A stretch of 64,000 nucleotides of DNA from Catonia carolina (taxonomy: Eukaryota > Arthropoda > Insecta > Hemiptera > Achilidae): NCBI GenBank assembly GCA_035578175.1, contig JAQMRL010000002.1:132682171-132746170 (forward strand). The letters are read 5' to 3'. Made by a program: the position numbers and the translations under genes. Below, one piece after another: positions 10,200 to 23,329 of the stretch. The notes beneath the pieces are model-generated. The model was not told where the DNA came from. It was given only the letters and a program-made list of their open reading frames with translations, and made no database searches. Numbering within the stretch: the stretch's first letter is position 1; each line of letters begins with the position of its first letter.

Positions 10200-10873
10200 T
10201 GTAATTATTTTTTTAAAAATGAATATGTAACAGAAACTGTGAAGCAGCGTCGACTATACCCACGTACAAAAATAAAATATTGCTTTGAATATGCTGTCAA
10301 CATTTCATGAAAATCCGTTCAGTAGTTTTGGAAATTAGCCTGCACAAAAACCCGCTTTATCTTTATAATATTAATATAGATTTGCTTAATTTTTCAGAAT
10401 CCCCTTATTTCGTTCTTTCTCGTATCAATATGTTTATTATTATATTGCTTCCAGAATTCGGAAGAAAGCCTTTGTACTTGTTTTATGAGTTTACAACATC
10501 GTCATTCTAGTCCTTTCTAGAAACATAATAAGGGTACAAAAGAGTTAGCTACTTTTGTCGGTTACTTAGTTGAATTCAGTCAGTTCAAGTAGTCATTAGT
10601 ATAAAATGTACGTTAAAGATAGGTCTGCGCTGTGTACACATTGTATTTAGTTGTAGGTAAAAGGAAGTTCTTAAATGGAAAATTATTGTTAGTTAAGAAA
10701 GTTTAAGCTTTATGTTTTAGTAATTAATTTAATTTAAGTAACTCGATTGTAATTTGTTAGTAATATAAGTTTAATAATTAATTGCGTCAATAAATAATTG
10801 TTATAAATTCAAGGAAGTCTGTTTATTATTTCTTAAACCCAGATCCCGAATCAACCTAGGCGTAGGTGTTACA
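10200..10873 (+). mobile_element. Probable solo LTR (674 bp)
   Basis: Begins TGTAAT and ends GTGTTACA, with 5-bp duplications ACACG at 10195-10199 and 10874-10878. The tail shares the word AGATCCCGAA with the LTR at 15548-16232. AATAAA occurs near the 3' end. Internal sequence around 10300-10385 (AAAATCCGTTCAGTAGTTTT ... TATAATATTAATATAGAT) resembles a widespread insect repeat end and may be a nested fragment. No coding. Confidence 0.6.
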
Positions 10874-11038
10874 ACACGAAAGATTTTAATCAGATTCCTT
10901 ATGCCATTCATTTTATACTTTTATAACATCATTCAAAACACTTTTAACTGGTACTGGAAACAGGAAAAACAGACTATATAAAAAATGTAACTATATTATA
11001 AAGGTCTAAATTTTAGACCTAGATTTTAATGTCATATG

Positions 11039-11962
11039 CGAGGTGTGACTATCAAATAACGAGACTGACGTAAACAATTTTATTTTTTATTTTATACATA
11101 ATCACTTATTGTCACCTTCAATATACACTCCTTTTCTATCCCTACAACGCTCTATGCGAATTTTCCATTGTTGGAAACAGTGCTGGAAGTCATCTTCTGT
11201 CAGCACCTTCCGGACACGTGCCGCTTTCTCTTTTACGGCTTCCACAAACTCAAATCTTGTTCCTTTTAATGCAGATTTCACATTAAGGAACAGGTAGATA
11301 ACATATGATGAAACGTGGTTTTTTACTTATGATCCGGAAACGAAGCGCCAATCCATGCACTGGATAAACCGAACTTCACCGAGAGCCAAAAAAGCTCGAA
11401 AAAGCAAGTCAAAATTTAAAGCAATAATGATTGTTTTTTTTTTATATCCATGGGATTGTGTACCTTCACTGAGTTCCTGAAGGTCAAACAATTAATCAAT
11501 ATTACTACCTTGAGGTACTTTCTAAACTACGTCAAAGACTAAGGAAAAAACACCCAGAAATATGGAAGGACAAATCATAGGTTTCCACCAAGACAATGCG
11601 CCAGCTCATTCCGCGTTATCTGTCAACAGATTCCTAGCCAAGTTCAGCATCTCATTGTTAGAGCATCCACCTTATTCACCAGATCTTGCACCATGTGACT
11701 TTTACCTGTTCTCTAAGGTGAAATCTACATTAAAAGGGACCAGATTTGAGTCTGTGGAAACTGTAAAAGAGAAAGCGGCAGGTGTCCTGAAGGAGCTGAC
11801 AGAGGATGATATCCAGCACTGTTTCCAACAATGGAAAATTCGCATGGAGCGTTGTAGGGATAGAAAAGGAGTGTATATTGAAGGTGACAATAAGTGATTA
11901 TGTATAAAATTAAAATTCAATTTTTTACAGTGTCAGTCTCGTTATTTAATAGCCACACCTTG
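11039..11962 (+). mobile_element. Rearranged (fold-back) mariner, copy 1
   Basis: 924 bp. The left end is CGAGGTGTGACTATCAAATA, the right end its degenerate complement, flanked by TG (a mutated TA) and TA. The left arm, 11039 to about 11295, is an inverted copy of the right arm (about 11706-11962). Both are the transposase C-terminal coding region plus the terminal repeat, so the element has two 3' ends and no native 5' end. The unique centre holds the middle of the transposase gene. The same structure and internal junction recur at 38114, 60216 and, partly, 56803. Confidence 0.85.
11316..11897 (+). pseudogene. mariner transposase fragment
   Basis: Starts internally at YDPETKRQ and runs to the native end ...GVYIEGDNK. 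The N-terminal DNA-binding half is absent. HQDNAPAHSALSV carries the second catalytic Asp and DLAPCDF the third, with 34 residues between them as in DD34D mariners. A run of ten T at about 11434-11443 shifts the frame, and the codon for the expected first Asp reads TAT. Further stops occur at about 11470-11520. The open part is 11562-11897. Not functional. Confidence 0.85.
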
Positions 11963-12502
11963 TACCAGTACATAATTTATACAGCCTAATTTTACGAGAA
12001 TTCAAATTTTCAGAATAAATTCTAATGCATCATGACAAATTGTCAAAATACATTTGCAAGAAGTAAACCTAGCCCAAAATTCGAAATAGTTAATGATACA
12101 CCAAGAAAACAATACACATTATGTTTTCATGATAAATTACCTACATATTCGGTAATAATCTGAAATTCAACTACCACACAATCCATCAAGAAGACTGAAA
12201 AGAGAATGGATTAGAGGAGACCTTTTGTGATTGACAGAACTGTCATTGAATCATAATTACGTTCAAAGTGAACATTAATTTTAGGAATAGAATTAGTAAC
12301 TACTGATGAGAAATTTCACATAAACTCTAACAACAGGTCTGTTTTGTAATATCTTTGAAAGTACTTGAATTTCGATTTCAATGCTTATTTTTTAATACAA
12401 TTGCTTTAATTTACCACTAATTAATATCTATAAATATGATGATCAAATACGAAAATAAATGTAGGCTATACTACCTTGAAAGGAATTATATTACAAAATA
12501 TC
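11963..12502. other. Unassigned AT-rich spacer
   Basis: No coding or repeat structure recognised. Confidence 0.4.
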
Positions 12503-12700
12503 TGGTGTGAAACACTCACACAACTTTCTCTGGCCAATGTAAATAATGAAAAACATCTAATTTTAATCATGAATGAATGACGCTAAAAGCAACCTCTGTT
12601 TGGCTTTGATTTTGATGAGAAAAATCTGGAAAATCACAAATATCTGGAAAAACTAAGCGAAAACAGAGCTTAGCCTAAACTAAGCTCTGTAGAAAATATG
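12503..12700 (-). repeat. Partial copy of the GT-bearing repeat, inverted
   Basis: Begins TGGTGTGAAACACTCACACA, the complement of the right end of the repeats at 1291 and 13921, and matches their distal ~200 bp with much divergence. It contains a perfect 11-bp hairpin (12663-12673 with 12680-12690). Confidence 0.55.
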
Positions 12701-13920
12701 CTGTATTATTAATGCGCTGCAATATTGCTGTAGAAAATATGGTTGAAAAATAAAAAGTCATATTTTTAATCAAAATATTACTACTTAGGCTATATTAAAC
12801 CTAAAGGGCCAATGCACATATTTTTTTTTACTTTTCATAAGATTTTTTGTAGTGGCATGTTTTTAATTTAATTTATTAGAGATATTTTGTTCAAACACTC
12901 ATTGCTGAAAACCTGTTATTTGGGTTCAGTGCCCTGAAAACGTGCATTTTCAGTGAAAACTTGATTATGAAAGATCGATATGAAAACAATATTTTCCTTT
13001 CCTATATTTCACGAAAGGCATGAGAATGTAAAAAATGAACATCACAGAACAACAACTAAGCCGTCAAATTTATCTCCTTTTTATTTTTACAACCTAACAA
13101 TTCCCAAAACGACAAAAGTTATTTTATCGCCTATGCCTTCTTCATACACTGACAGATGAGTCACATGGGTTTCCCTCCCTTTTTTCCATAGATTTAACAA
13201 CATTTTTTCACGTTATGCCCTATTCTAGATGATGCGGTGGTCACCAAGTCTCTGAAAGCTTATGGATTAATCAAACTGTAAGATGAATATTATTATTGAC
13301 ATTTCCAACTGTATCTGTCCATCTTAATTTCTCGAAAGAAGTTAAGTCGTAGAAAAGACTCATTTTAAATAACTTACCCCTTATAATAAACTTCTTTATT
13401 TGGTTAATCAATGTTAGAACTTATCTCAGTTTCCAGGCTTTTGTATTACTTCATTAGTATGTATTTAGAACTTATTTTAATATTTATGAAATCATTTACG
13501 TATTTATGAAAGCACAGCTCTCAAATTCGCTTAAGTAAAGTAAAATAAAATAAAAAACTTGATACTTTCCATCTAACTTATACGTAGATTTTAAAATCAA
13601 TAATTAATTTTAAAATTCATAACAAGATTTTTTCATATGGTTTATTAAATTTAATTTGGTTATCCATCCCACATAACGTGTTAAAGGTTACCGGTGAATA
13701 TGATTTATTCATTTCTGAGTGCTTTTGCAAAAATTTTGACCCATTTTCGTTATCGCATATATACATTATTCTAACCGTATATAAAAACGTCAAAGAGTAA
13801 TCTACTCCAATAAAAACTTAGGCGGATACAAAACTCAATTTCTAAACAAATTGAGATAGATATATTTTCATTCATACCTATAAGGCGTTGTTGCTGCAAA
13901 CATGAGATGTTTTCGGTATT
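12701..13920. other. Unassigned AT-rich spacer
   Basis: No gene, terminal repeat or tandem array recognised on either strand. Confidence 0.4.
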
Positions 13921-15025
<1,105 letters not shown>

Positions 15026-15264
15026 GATTTTTTTCATGTCTTTCACTAACCCATCTACGTCCTGATTCCTCGGCCTTACCTTTTCATTCTTACCCAGTAT
15101 CTTACCGTAAAATATATTCACAATTAAATCTTTATATCTCATAATTTACCCAATAAATTTCGCTTTCCTTTAAGTTAAACCTGTAATTTGTTTTATTTTC
15201 ATCGAATTCCTAGTAATACTTCATTGATCTTCTTTTCTTAATCCATCTGTATTCACCTCCTATG

Positions 15265-16790
15265 CCACGCATACATCGTTTCTAGTATGATTTATCCTGC
15301 TTTCCCGACAACCATAAATGGTAAAACACTCCAGATAACCGTTTATACAAATAGTTTTCCAACGTTGACGTACGTGCATGATTATACAGCATCAATTTCC
15401 CTTTACTACTTTTCTCTTGCTATTTTCTATTTCCTATTCAGACATACCACAAAGTCCTACAACAAAGCTTGCTACATTCGCTGATGATAATGTTGTTTTT
15501 TCATCCTCTAACAATAATTTTGTCTATGCTTCCAACTACATTAATATTGTGACAATATCGAAGAAGGGCATGGTTCGCGAAATTTCTGGTACTTCATTCA
15601 TAAAATGGCAGAGAGTAGATAATAGAGTGAAAAAGTAACAATAGGGTCAGTTATACGAGTAAAAGTATACCTATTTATAAAGGGATTTTAAAAGGATCTT
15701 TGTTGTACAACTATTTATGAAAGGGTCGGTTGAGTACCTGTAACACCTTTTATCTATTGTTGACTTGTTTACAATAGATTTTTCTAGTACTCATTTATAA
15801 AGGGTTTTTTGTACTTTATTATTTGTATCGAATTTCGGTGTCTTTCGAGAGGATTCTTTTTGAACGAGCTATATAAAGAGCGCCCGAGAGCGGTCAGGGA
15901 ATTAGTATCCGTTTGATCTGACTAGTATTTATTGAGTGGCTATAGGTGCGTAGTACAGGTTACGTATCCGAGCATTGTAGTCGTTAACAATTGTTATACT
16001 ATCCTATTGTGTATGTGCATTATATTCAGTTTTTGTGCATGAGCTTTGTGTATAATTGTTTGTTAGTAGTTCTAAGTAAATTGTTTAAGTTATTTATTAT
16101 ATTACTTCATTATAATTAGTTTATTTATTTTTAAATCTTTTAGTTGTAATAAATACTTGTAATTGTAAACTGTAATGTATTAAATATTTAATTACCTAGA
16201 TCCCGAAACGGACCTTAGCGATAAGTGTCACAATATCATACAGGCATTCTTGGATTATGGTTTAGAAAATTATCTATGAAAATTAATGCAATCAAAATAC
16301 CCTTTACCTTTTAAATTGACAACTATTTTTGATGATAGTATCCACAATTACTTTCATTCAAGCAACATCATTTCCAAGCAAACATCGTTCGGTATCTTGG
16401 CCAAACTTAGCCAGGTGGTTGGAGTGGAACATATTCACCAAGCAATCAAAATCACTCATGACTTCGAAATTCTTAACGCACAAGGCAATACTCCAACTGA
16501 TCTGGACGTATTAAAACCAAATTTACGGTTGAAGAAAACCGTTAATAATTTCACAAATAGGCTACTACAGCGTTTCCAAAATAAATTCCACTGAATCATT
16601 AATAAGTCTCCAAGTTACGTATCTAATAAAACATTACAGATGACTTACAAGTCTCTTACACTAACGACACATTTCTGAAAATGTACCTTACGTTTTCGAG
16701 AGAGACTTCAAAATCAAAATCATTTAAAACTAAAAAATATATACCCCGATCTACCAGGTATCGCACAAAAACGATGGAAATGCCAATGTA
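15265..16790 (+). pseudogene. Jockey-type LINE RT relic, split by a solo LTR
   Basis: The left part (15430-15547) encodes SPTTKLATFADDNVVFSS, the jockey FADD catalytic block. After the LTR the reading frame resumes as IIQAFLDYGLENYL, then VRYLG (about 16390) and, near 16540-16620, LLQRFQNKFH-IINKSPSYVSNKTL, the jockey C-terminal block. Removing the LTR and one 4-bp duplication joins the two sides in frame. Many stops and shifts follow. The 102-aa frame at 16286-16594 is in register with this relic only at its end. Confidence 0.75.
15548..16232 (+). mobile_element. Solo LTR (685 bp) in a jockey LINE
   Basis: Starts TGTGACA, ends TGTCACA, and is flanked by ATAT at 15544-15547 and 16233-16236. 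It carries a TATA box (CTATATAAAGAGCGCC, about 15868), an AATAAA signal near 16150 and three TTTATAAAGGG-like words in its upstream part. No internal retrotransposon genes, so a recombination-derived solo LTR, probably Gypsy-like. The interrupted RT frame supports the exact borders. Confidence 0.78.
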
Positions 16791-17889
16791 GCAGTGACAA
16801 GTTATATTTATACAACACTAGTAGTAAATATTCTAATTTATACAAATTTAATTTTCAATAACTGTAAGTTACGGTACTCCGGTAAGCTATTAATGCCATT
16901 TTAAAAATTTTAAACACTTTCTCATCCTTTTTGCTAGCAGTCGTTGAACACTTGCAAAATAAAGTAAGTTATCAAGATTTAAACACAAGTACTTTTGAAC
17001 ACACAAATTAAATACAAATCAGTAAATTTCAAAATGAAAAATGCAGTAGAAACACTTGTGTAAGTAAATTAAAAGACCAGGTTAAACAGAGTAAATTTAT
17101 GACAATTCATGTCATAAATTTATCAATTCACCATGGAATAAAAGGTATAGAGACCTATTTTATCTCTGTAATAAGTTTCTGAGAATAATTATTTATCAAC
17201 TAGTTCACAACGTTTACGTTTTTCCAGTAGATTTCCATTGCTTCCTAGGTAATATAAATTAATCAAATAAATATATAAACGCACGTCAAAATACTGTACA
17301 ATGGATAAAATGTATCACATTACATCTAAAAAGAACGAACAGTATTAAAAAACCGCTTGTATATTGACTAAATTTAAAGCCTAACCAAATGGAAATCCTA
17401 CCTTGACAGCAATTTCCTCCTCGTGTACGTAATTTTCGATTTTAGATTCACTCAACCCAACCTACTAAAATTTGTTCGGTCACGTAGTTAAGTAAATGGA
17501 AATTTTCCGCCGAACTTGAACAGAAAATAGCAGGGGAAACCGATGTATTTAATTCTTAAGCTACTTGAAGCTGTGGAATCAAGATTTGCTTTTCCTGTAA
17601 TAAATTTAAGAAAAATAAAACATTTAAGAAACACAATAAATACTCATTTGAATGGAAGCGATTTTCATTAAGTTATGAGTGTAATAAAATAAGTACATAT
17701 TTTAATTAAATGGAGAAAAACATCATAACTTCGATTAAGCGGAGTATTAGGAAAATGGAACAACTTTTCTTTCACTCCAAAGATATTGATAATAAGAATG
17801 AAATTTCGAGAAATTCTAAAATTAGATATGACAATACAGTTTAAAACCAATAATTCAATTCAGATTGGAAACAATAATCACAAATGAAA
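16791..17889. other. Unassigned AT-rich spacer with a palindrome
   Basis: No coding signature. A perfect 13-bp inverted repeat (17092-17104 and 17110-17122, loop ATTCA) is the only clear structure. Confidence 0.45.
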
Positions 17890-18455
17890 AATCTTGAAAC
17901 AATTGAAAGGAAAATCCTTTATAAAATTTAGGAAGCAAACATTACTGAAAGTGGAGAAAGACGAAATAAATCAATCCAAGAATTTTACAAAGATATTGAG
18001 CCTTTTGAAGAAACAATCGTAAAAAGAAGGGTAAGACTTTTTTGGACACATGAAACGTATGAACAACTAAAAACATGTTTTTTACCATTTATCACTATAA
18101 AACATAATTAACTTTTACAAAAATAATAGCTGAAAATGTAACATCTACGATTTGACGAATCTGAATATTTCGGAAAAACTTATTTCAGAATCAAATTTTA
18201 TGTATTGGTAATTCTAGCGGAGGTTAAGGAAACCACCAAGTAGAAACAACAGCAATTAAAAGACACAAGAAAGTGCAGATGAGAAAAGATGGAACGATAT
18301 TGGGCAGAAAGAAGATTGAGAGAAGGGAAAACACCAAAGAAAAATACACTACTTTTGGAAAAACTACAAAAAGTAAATCCGATAAAATGAAGGTTTATTG
18401 GAAAGAAAACAAAATCAGAGAAGGTAAAGATCCGAATGAGAAATGTGGGTGGTAG
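17890..18455 (+). pseudogene. LINE RT C-terminal relic
   Basis: Translation gives LETIERKILYKI, then IEPFEETIVKRRVRLFWTH, and at 18273-18455 a basic tail with KSDKMKVYWKENKIREGKD. These match in order the C-terminal region of the longer LINE at 30141-31710 (VEKRERRILRKIYG, RRRRTRFYGHIKRM, ERMKAFWADKR). Frameshifted with internal stops. Confidence 0.6.
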
Positions 18456-20129
18456 GGGAACGTCAATGTTGTTATCGAGAACTCTATTGCGACTGGATTC
18501 TTGTAAAAAAATATTTCAATCCCATTTTTGTTTCCAAATAATCGCTGAAAAATATATAAGAATCTGTATTATATTTAACAAGTAAGTAACTAATCGTATT
18601 TTGGTACGGGTATTGTTCTGATAATGTTTTGTATTTTAAGCTTTCATTGTAATCACAACCTTTAAATTTGTTGTGCTTAAAACTTCACTCATCGTTTATC
18701 ACGTACCACTGTGCTTTAGAAACATTTCAAAACGCTGTTTAATTAGAAGCTTTCGCTGATGTTGATGTTAAGAGTTACTGTAATTTGAATGTCTTCTTAC
18801 ACGAGATGAGGGTGTTATGGATGTTAATTAGCGTTTCTCTTCTTCCAATTGAGTAGTTCGTCCTGAACCGCCCACGGTTTATACATTAATAAAAATACGG
18901 TAACATGAACAAATCTTATTCTTTAATACCTTAAATTGTTATTGTAATTATATTCCACCTGGGGGATAAATTAAAAAAAATAAAATAAAATTTACAAAAT
19001 GAAGTTTTCAGGTAATTTTTTATTGTGCTAAACGAGTTCCTATTAAAGTTTTATCAATCTGATTTTCCCCAGCAGAAAGGTTCTTGTTCATTGTTGTGGG
19101 AAAATGTAATTTGAAACTTACTCATTCCGATTTTTGTGTAATATATTCGAAGGATATAGCTTTTAAGATATTTCCCATTAAGAAGAAACCTATGGCATTT
19201 ATCGGTAAGTATCCAGTGAGAACAAAGGTAATTATAAGACATAGCAGATCAATATAAATATAGTATACCCACATTACTTGGTGCCGTGTGAAAGTTCGGT
19301 GGGCTATGTTTGCTCTGGACATTCGTGGCTTATGTTATACTGGGGTGCTGGTCGTATGCGGTTCCTTCAGTTTTTCCTGGTTTTTGACCTTGTATTGCTT
19401 TAAACTGATTATTTTCTGTAAGTGTGTGTTGCAATGTTCCAGTAGGGTCAGTGTAATATGTTTATGCTCAGCTTTTATTCTATAAGTGTCTCTTCAAACT
19501 GTGCCTCTTTTCTTGTTTGTTTTTAATGGTCCTTAGTTAGGATTTTCTTTCTTTGTTCTTACATTGGCTGCCTGCACTAGAGGCCTCCAATTTTGGATTA
19601 TTAACGGCATATTATGGCACTTGCTGTTCTGCTGTGATCTCCCCCATCGACCTGCCATTCCAATCCCCCAATTTAGGTATTCCCTTGGTGTGGATGGGGT
19701 TGGGTATGAGGGGAGTTGGGAGGGTAACCAACCATTAACAAGAAAAAAATTATGAATATCTAAAATATGTCATCTCATATGAACGGGATGTAGAATACGG
19801 TGTCTACCACTAAAAATGTTTTGTGTTGTAAAACTAGTGAACATTTTTTGTGTTTGAAATGTAGCTATTCTTTTCATTAAATCCCCAAAAAAATACTTCA
19901 AAATTTTACCTTCACGTCTAAAATCAAGGTCCAACAACACGAGGTACAAAAAGATAAAACTTTATTCAGATAATTCACTCTACAAAAATAGTGGAAACAA
20001 AATTTTAAAAAACCTTTTTTAAAGTAGGCTAACCCTTAACGAGAAACTAGCCAAGTTCTAGGATATCCTCCGATCAATACATAAAACTCTGAACGATAAC
20101 ATTTCTCCAAATTCTACTGTAAAACGTCC
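18456..20129. other. Unassigned spacer, locally GC-richer
   Basis: 19270-19740 is richer in G+C than its surroundings and has several 60-66 aa frames. None resembles a protein I know, and splice or promoter signals are not convincing. The rest is AT-rich. Confidence 0.4.
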
Positions 20130-20780
20130 CTACGTTTTAGTATGCAAGAGAAAGATAGACAAGTTGAAAGCCAGCGTAAAATAAAATTCAGGCAGCTGAG
20201 AAGAACATTTTAAGAAGTACTAATACTCGTACATGTACGGATAGAACAGACGGGAGAGCAAACGAATTAATAAGATCAAGAATAAAAATTGCGAGATCGT
20301 CATTTATGGTGCTGAAGAAATTTATGTGTAGTCGAGATCTTGACATTCAGCTCAGGATGATATTGGTCTTCTCTGTTCTTTTGTACGAAATGAAAGCATG
20401 GACACTCAGTAAATCCATTTAAGAAAGATGCAGGCCTTTGAAATGTAGTGCTCCCGTAGGAGGTGAACAATTCGTGGTTAGACAGTATAACGAATAAAGA
20501 TGTGATTGACAAAATGGGCAAAAATGTCAGTTGGTTGACGAAGTGAAGAAGAAAAAACTTCAGTATCTTGGACATGTGATTAGAGGTTCTAATTATAACA
20601 TTTTACAATGTAACATGCAAGGGGAAGATAAATGGCGAGTGGCAGACGTAGGGCATCTTGGTTAAAGAACCTGAGAAACTGGTTAGGATGCAGTAATATG
20701 GAACTGTTCCGTGCAGCAGCGAATTAGGTTTGCATAATGGTGATGATTTCCGACCTGCGATAGGAAAGGGCCTTTAAGAA
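20130..20780 (+). pseudogene. LINE endonuclease-RT C-terminal relic
   Basis: Reading + with frameshifts: NELIRSRIKIARSSFMVLKK, CSRDLDIQLRMILVFSVLLY, MKAWTLSKS, EVKKKKLQYLGHVIRG, and a final block resembling SWLKNLRNWLGCSNMELFRAA. This order (R-I-A--F--LKK, VFS-LLY--E-WTL, K-QY-GH--RG, WLKNLR-W) is typical of the C-terminus of RTE-like endonuclease-reverse transcriptases. Multiple stops. The opposite-strand 91-aa frame is a shadow. Confidence 0.7.
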
Positions 20781-20870
20781 GAATATATTATGCTCACTGG
20801 AGAATAAGTCACCTATATCACTTGCGAATAAACAATACTTAGCATTTAAAAAATACATCTGAGTTTTATG

Positions 20871-21259
20871 CCCATAACAGGCAGGTGGAGTGTTAAATTA
20901 ATTGCACTCGATCTGCAGGTTCTGGGGCTACAAAAAAAAATTATTCTGTTTCTTAACACATAGTCAGCCAATTAAATGACTGAATAATTTAAGAACGGAA
21001 GAGGTAGAGGTGTAAAAGACACTAGTCAGAGTTATCTTCTCTGAGAGTAATGAATTTCACTATACAGCCAGATCATGTGGTGAATGAAGTGAAGGTGTCA
21101 TTTGCAGGGTGGAAAGTATGTGCTTTTCTGAGGGCATACTGATAAGTATACTCTTTCAACTCAGTGAGGAAGACAATGGTAAACCACCACACTTCTTGTT
21201 TTACTTAGTAAAACCTCTAGAGGTTCAAACCAGCCTTTCGGCTGGTGACCTAAACAACA
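20871..21259 (+). mobile_element. Retroposon copy A with 16-bp duplication
   Basis: 389 bp from CCCATAACAGGCAGG to GGTGACCTAAACAACAA. Flanked by 20855-20870 and 21260-21275, 16 bp with one mismatch. An (AAC)-type tail marks the 3' end. Homologous to 47337-47744 (inverted), 27908-28261 and 28683-29042. A frame with IQPDPVV-NEVKVSFA-WK and FYLVKPLEVQTSLSA-DLNNN is conserved between copies. A SINE or short LINE tail; class unresolved. Confidence 0.75.
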
Positions 21260-21368
21260 ACATCTGAATTTTATGTTTACTATTTTGTTTCTGAGTATCA
21301 AATTCAAATAAGTACCAAATGGATAACATTTTAAGTAAATTTTATTTTCTTGTTTCAAACAAATTTCA

Positions 21369-21981
21369 GGAATGTTTAGACCAAATTCAACCATGGCTTC
21401 AAAAATGGAGAGTGAAGATCAATACTGCAAAATCGCAGCATGTTACATTTACAATGCGGAGAAATACTTGTCCGCCAGTATAACTTGGAGGTGTTGATTT
21501 ACCACAAAGTGAAGTTGTGAAGTACCTAGGTATGCATCTTGACAGGCGGTTAACTTGGAAAACCCATGTGAGAGTGAAGAGGAATGAATTAAAACTAAAA
21601 TACAAAAGGATGTACTGGCTGATTGGCGGGAACTCTTCACTTGAAAATACGTTGCTGCTTTACAAAACGTTACTGAAACCAGTTTGATTGTACGGCGTTC
21701 AACTTTGGAAAACTACCAGCAAAAGTAACATAGAGGTAATTTAAAGGTTCCAGAATAAGGTTCGGGCTATAACGAGGGCACCATGGTTTGCAAGGAATGC
21801 AGAAATACAACATAATTGCAACCTTCCTGATGTAATGGACGAGGTCAGGCATTTTAATAGAAAATATCAGGCAAGACTTGAAAGTCACGAAAACGAATTA
21901 GCCATAAATCTTCTAAACAATGTAGAAGAAGTTAGGCGCCTGAAACGTTACCATGTTTTGAACTTGTCTGAAAGAGTTTAA
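21369..21981 (+). pseudogene. Jockey-type LINE RT C-terminal relic
   Basis: Almost continuous translation: CLDQIQPWLQKWRVKINTAK, SQHVTFTMRRNTCPPV, VVKYLGMHLDRRLTWKTHV, then a -LLYKTLLKPV-LYGVQLW block, FQNKVRAITRAPWFARNAEI, and a final RLKRYHVLNLSERV with TAA at 21979-21981. A few in-frame stops (about 21483, 21685, 21741) but few shifts, so relatively recent. The catalytic FADD region is missing (5' truncation). Clearly related to 42850-43600. Confidence 0.85.
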
Positions 21982-23327
21982 ATGTATATAAAATTATAGT
22001 GAAAAGTTTTCCATATTGTAAAAGTAAATATCTTTGTACATAGTAATTTTATCTTTTACCACCTGAATAATTGATATAATGAGAAGTACTCAGGGTAATA
22101 AGGCCTCAACTTGTAATTTGTAAATTCAAGAGATTTGTTTATAGTTTATTTAAAAAAAACTGATTGCAAATAATGTTATTTAGAAAAAAATTTATTTCCT
22201 TGTTTCTGAGCTGGATTTACTTTAATTTCTGAATCTGAACTTTTTCTGAAAGTACGATCGTTCCAATTGACTAGATAGTCTTAGATATTTCATTATTTGA
22301 TTTTAGTTGTTATTCAAACTGTATTGAACAAGATGAATTAGCAGACACAAGTACGTTAATAACGTGCAGAAAGTACGAACCACTGTGGTCGCTTGTTGTT
22401 GTGTATAACACGAGATGGATGGACGAAAGGCCAATAGGTACATAACAGGTGAGATGGCGGAGTAGAGGCCAACCTATCAGGTGCAGGCTCCACCGCAACC
22501 GACATCCTCATCCACATTTACCCCCAAAACAATTAAATGTTGCAAACCAACACAACCTCCCCTCCAACAGTAATACAATGATATGTACACAACCAAATCT
22601 GACAACCGCACGCGTATTCGCACCTTCCCATCACTCGTGCCCCTCCATAAATATACACATTCGTTTTGGAAACGGCTACCGTTCAATATATAGCCAATCC
22701 ACTACACCTAAATATTTATTTGATTCACAGCAAAATAATGGAATGAGAAATAGTAACGGCAAAATCGGATTAATACATTTTCAAAATATAATCTGTTTAA
22801 TTACACATGTTCCTGACATTTTTTGAAACTTTCAAATTAATTTTAGAATAATTTGAATTCAAATTTTGACGCTCTCTCATTCGTTATGAGATAAAAGCAT
22901 TCGTGTTGAAAACACTAGATTTAGTATCAATTTATTTCTATTACTGCTTTTCAAGTGAAGCAAATCAGATACAGAAATAAACTACGTAGCCGTATACTAA
23001 TTTTGCCTATATCCACTAATTCTGTCGACTAGTGCTACGTCATACAACAACAATATAAAATGTATAACATAGTTCAAAATCAGATTATGATTTTAGAAAA
23101 TAAGTGTATTTGATATTAGAAAATAAGAGTATTGTTTGTACTGTAATGTAATTATTTAATTTTAATGTATTTTATGTATTTTTTTTCCATTTAATTGGTT
23201 TATGTATAATTTATACATTATAAGTAAGTGTAGGCCTACCTAACTACGATACTACACTTAAGTAAATTTCGCACAGACAATAAGAATAGCAATAGGAAAA
23301 TACCAAATATGGTAAGCATTACAAATA
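21982..23327. other. Unassigned spacer
   Basis: AT-rich apart from about 22385-22700, which is GC-richer and carries a 125-aa frame (22449-22826) with no recognisable family or matching splice/start context. One TAGGCCTA at 23231-23238. Confidence 0.4.
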
Positions 23328-23329
23328 TA

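Noticed and set aside
16286..16594. 102-codon frame as a host gene
   Set aside because: Other frames of the same stretch show VRYLG and QRFQNK blocks of a jockey RT; the long frame is fortuitous.
22449..22826. 125-codon frame in a GC-richer patch
   Set aside because: No domain, no conserved motif, no splice or start context; composition bias (Pro/His/Asn) is consistent with a chance frame.
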